6,990 bases of DNA from Paracoccaceae bacterium. GTDB taxonomy: Bacteria > Pseudomonadota > Alphaproteobacteria > Rhodobacterales > Rhodobacteraceae. This document shows positions 6,678 through 6,990 of this stretch, piece after piece (position 1 is the stretch's first letter; each line of letters opens with the position of its first letter). The stretch covers positions 1 to 6,990 of the forward strand of contig NVQY01000208.1 of NCBI GenBank assembly GCA_002400675.1. Reading direction: 5' to 3'. Both the position numbers and the translations under genes were made by a program. Below the pieces are notes generated by a model. It saw only the letters and a list, made by a program, of their open reading frames with translations. It did not search any database and was not told where the DNA came from.

Positions 6678-6694
6678 GTCAGTCTTTTGTCAGT
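6673..6694 (-). repeat. 11-bp tandem duplication across the dehydratase stop
   Basis: The plus-strand unit cttttgtcagt occurs at 6673-6683 and 6684-6694 back to back. The dehydratase TGA (6690-6692) lies in the second copy. The duplication lengthens the gap to the next gene's ATG from 16 to 27 nt and leaves both proteins and the downstream ribosome-binding site intact. Confidence 0.92.
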
Positions 6695-6990
6695 GGTTAT
6701 CACGCGGCATGGATTTATGCGCGATGTCTTTGTATTTGTCCGCACCCTTCAGGGTCATGCCTTCGGAAAATGGCAGAACCTTTTCGCGGAAAATCTCTTG
6801 CCACGGCGATTGGCTATCGGGGGTAAAGGCGCGCTCTGGCAGGGCGGCGCGACGGCGCGCCAGTTCATCCCCGGCCACCAGCATATCAGCGGTACAGGCG
6901 TTCAGGTCGATGCGGATACGATCCCCCGTCACCACCAGCGCCAACCCACCGCCATCCGCCGCCTCGGGCGAGGCGTTCAGGATCGACGGG
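6690..6990 (-). CDS. IlvD/Edd family dehydratase, C-terminal part only
   Basis: The last 99 residues of a protein that begins beyond the right edge; family members are usually near 570-600 residues. The visible part has PSILNASPEAADGG, where the general family pattern is HVSPEA followed by a GG pair, then LALVVTGDRIRIDL, a DELARRRA helix, SPWQEIF, and the terminal PRDNH typical of one branch of IlvD/Edd proteins. These are iron-sulfur enzymes that dehydrate dihydroxy acids or aldonic sugar acids to 2-keto(-3-deoxy) acids; most cluster ligands lie outside the window. The NASPEA variant and the following FAH-family and hydroxyacid dehydrogenase genes favour a sugar-acid substrate over branched-chain amino acid synthesis, though this is inference. 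It appears to be an upstream gene of the operon, 27 nt before the hydrolase ATG. Confidence 0.85.
   Translation of the reverse strand, partial: PSILNASPEAADGGGLALVVTGDRIRIDLNACTADMLVAGDELARRRAALPERAFTPDSQSPWQEIFREKVLPFSEGMTLKGADKYKDIAHKSMPRDNH

Noticed and set aside
1..6990. CRISPR arrays, tRNA/rRNA genes, insertion sequences or a defence system
   Set aside because: No regularly spaced repeats, RNA-gene-like sequence, transposase or terminal inverted repeats were seen. The tandem repeats present are short local duplications.

Overview
The window looks like chromosome from a Rhodobacterales (Roseobacter-group) alphaproteobacterium. The main genes are GC-rich. The gene types point the same way: a flavin dehydrogenase fused to an aminomethyltransferase-like domain, a GcvA-type LysR regulator, a sugar-acid operon and an RTX protein ending in a serralysin-type domain. 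The taxon is inferred from family resemblance only; no rRNA or marker gene is present.

Layout from left to right. (1) Positions 1-1018 on the minus strand hold a decayed RTX-type secreted protein gene. It has a damaged start codon, two in-frame stops and a 1-nt frameshift, and its last few residues lie beyond the left edge. (2) Positions 1019-1240 are non-coding. (3) Positions 1241-3724 (minus) encode an 827-residue dimethylglycine/sarcosine dehydrogenase-family enzyme. (4) A region of about 210 bp separates it from the divergent LysR gene at 3936-4838 (plus). A perfect 11-bp inverted repeat lies across the LysR start codon. (5) A minus-strand operon, read right to left, comprises the C-terminal end of an IlvD/Edd dehydratase (6690-6990, cut by the right edge), a fumarylacetoacetate hydrolase-family enzyme (5814-6662) and a D-2-hydroxyacid dehydrogenase (4850-5821). 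The operon ends 11 bp from the convergent LysR stop.

How the genes may work together: the LysR protein is the obvious candidate regulator of the divergent dehydrogenase, which probably oxidises an N-methylated amine or amino acid and passes the one-carbon unit to tetrahydrofolate. The operon looks like sugar-acid breakdown: dehydration to a 2-keto-3-deoxy acid, C-C hydrolysis of a diketo acid, then reduction or oxidation of a small 2-keto/2-hydroxy acid. The substrates are not decided by the sequence.

I did not find a clearly new multi-gene system. The most unusual signals are small structural ones. A 16-bp tandem duplication at the start of the dehydrogenase gene separates its Shine-Dalgarno from the reading frame and creates a seven-codon overlapping ORF. 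The LysR start codon and its likely ribosome-binding site lie inside a perfect palindrome. A 12-bp unit is repeated four times in frame inside the dehydrogenase, and an 11-bp tandem duplication lies across the dehydratase stop. The RTX gene shows several inactivating lesions.
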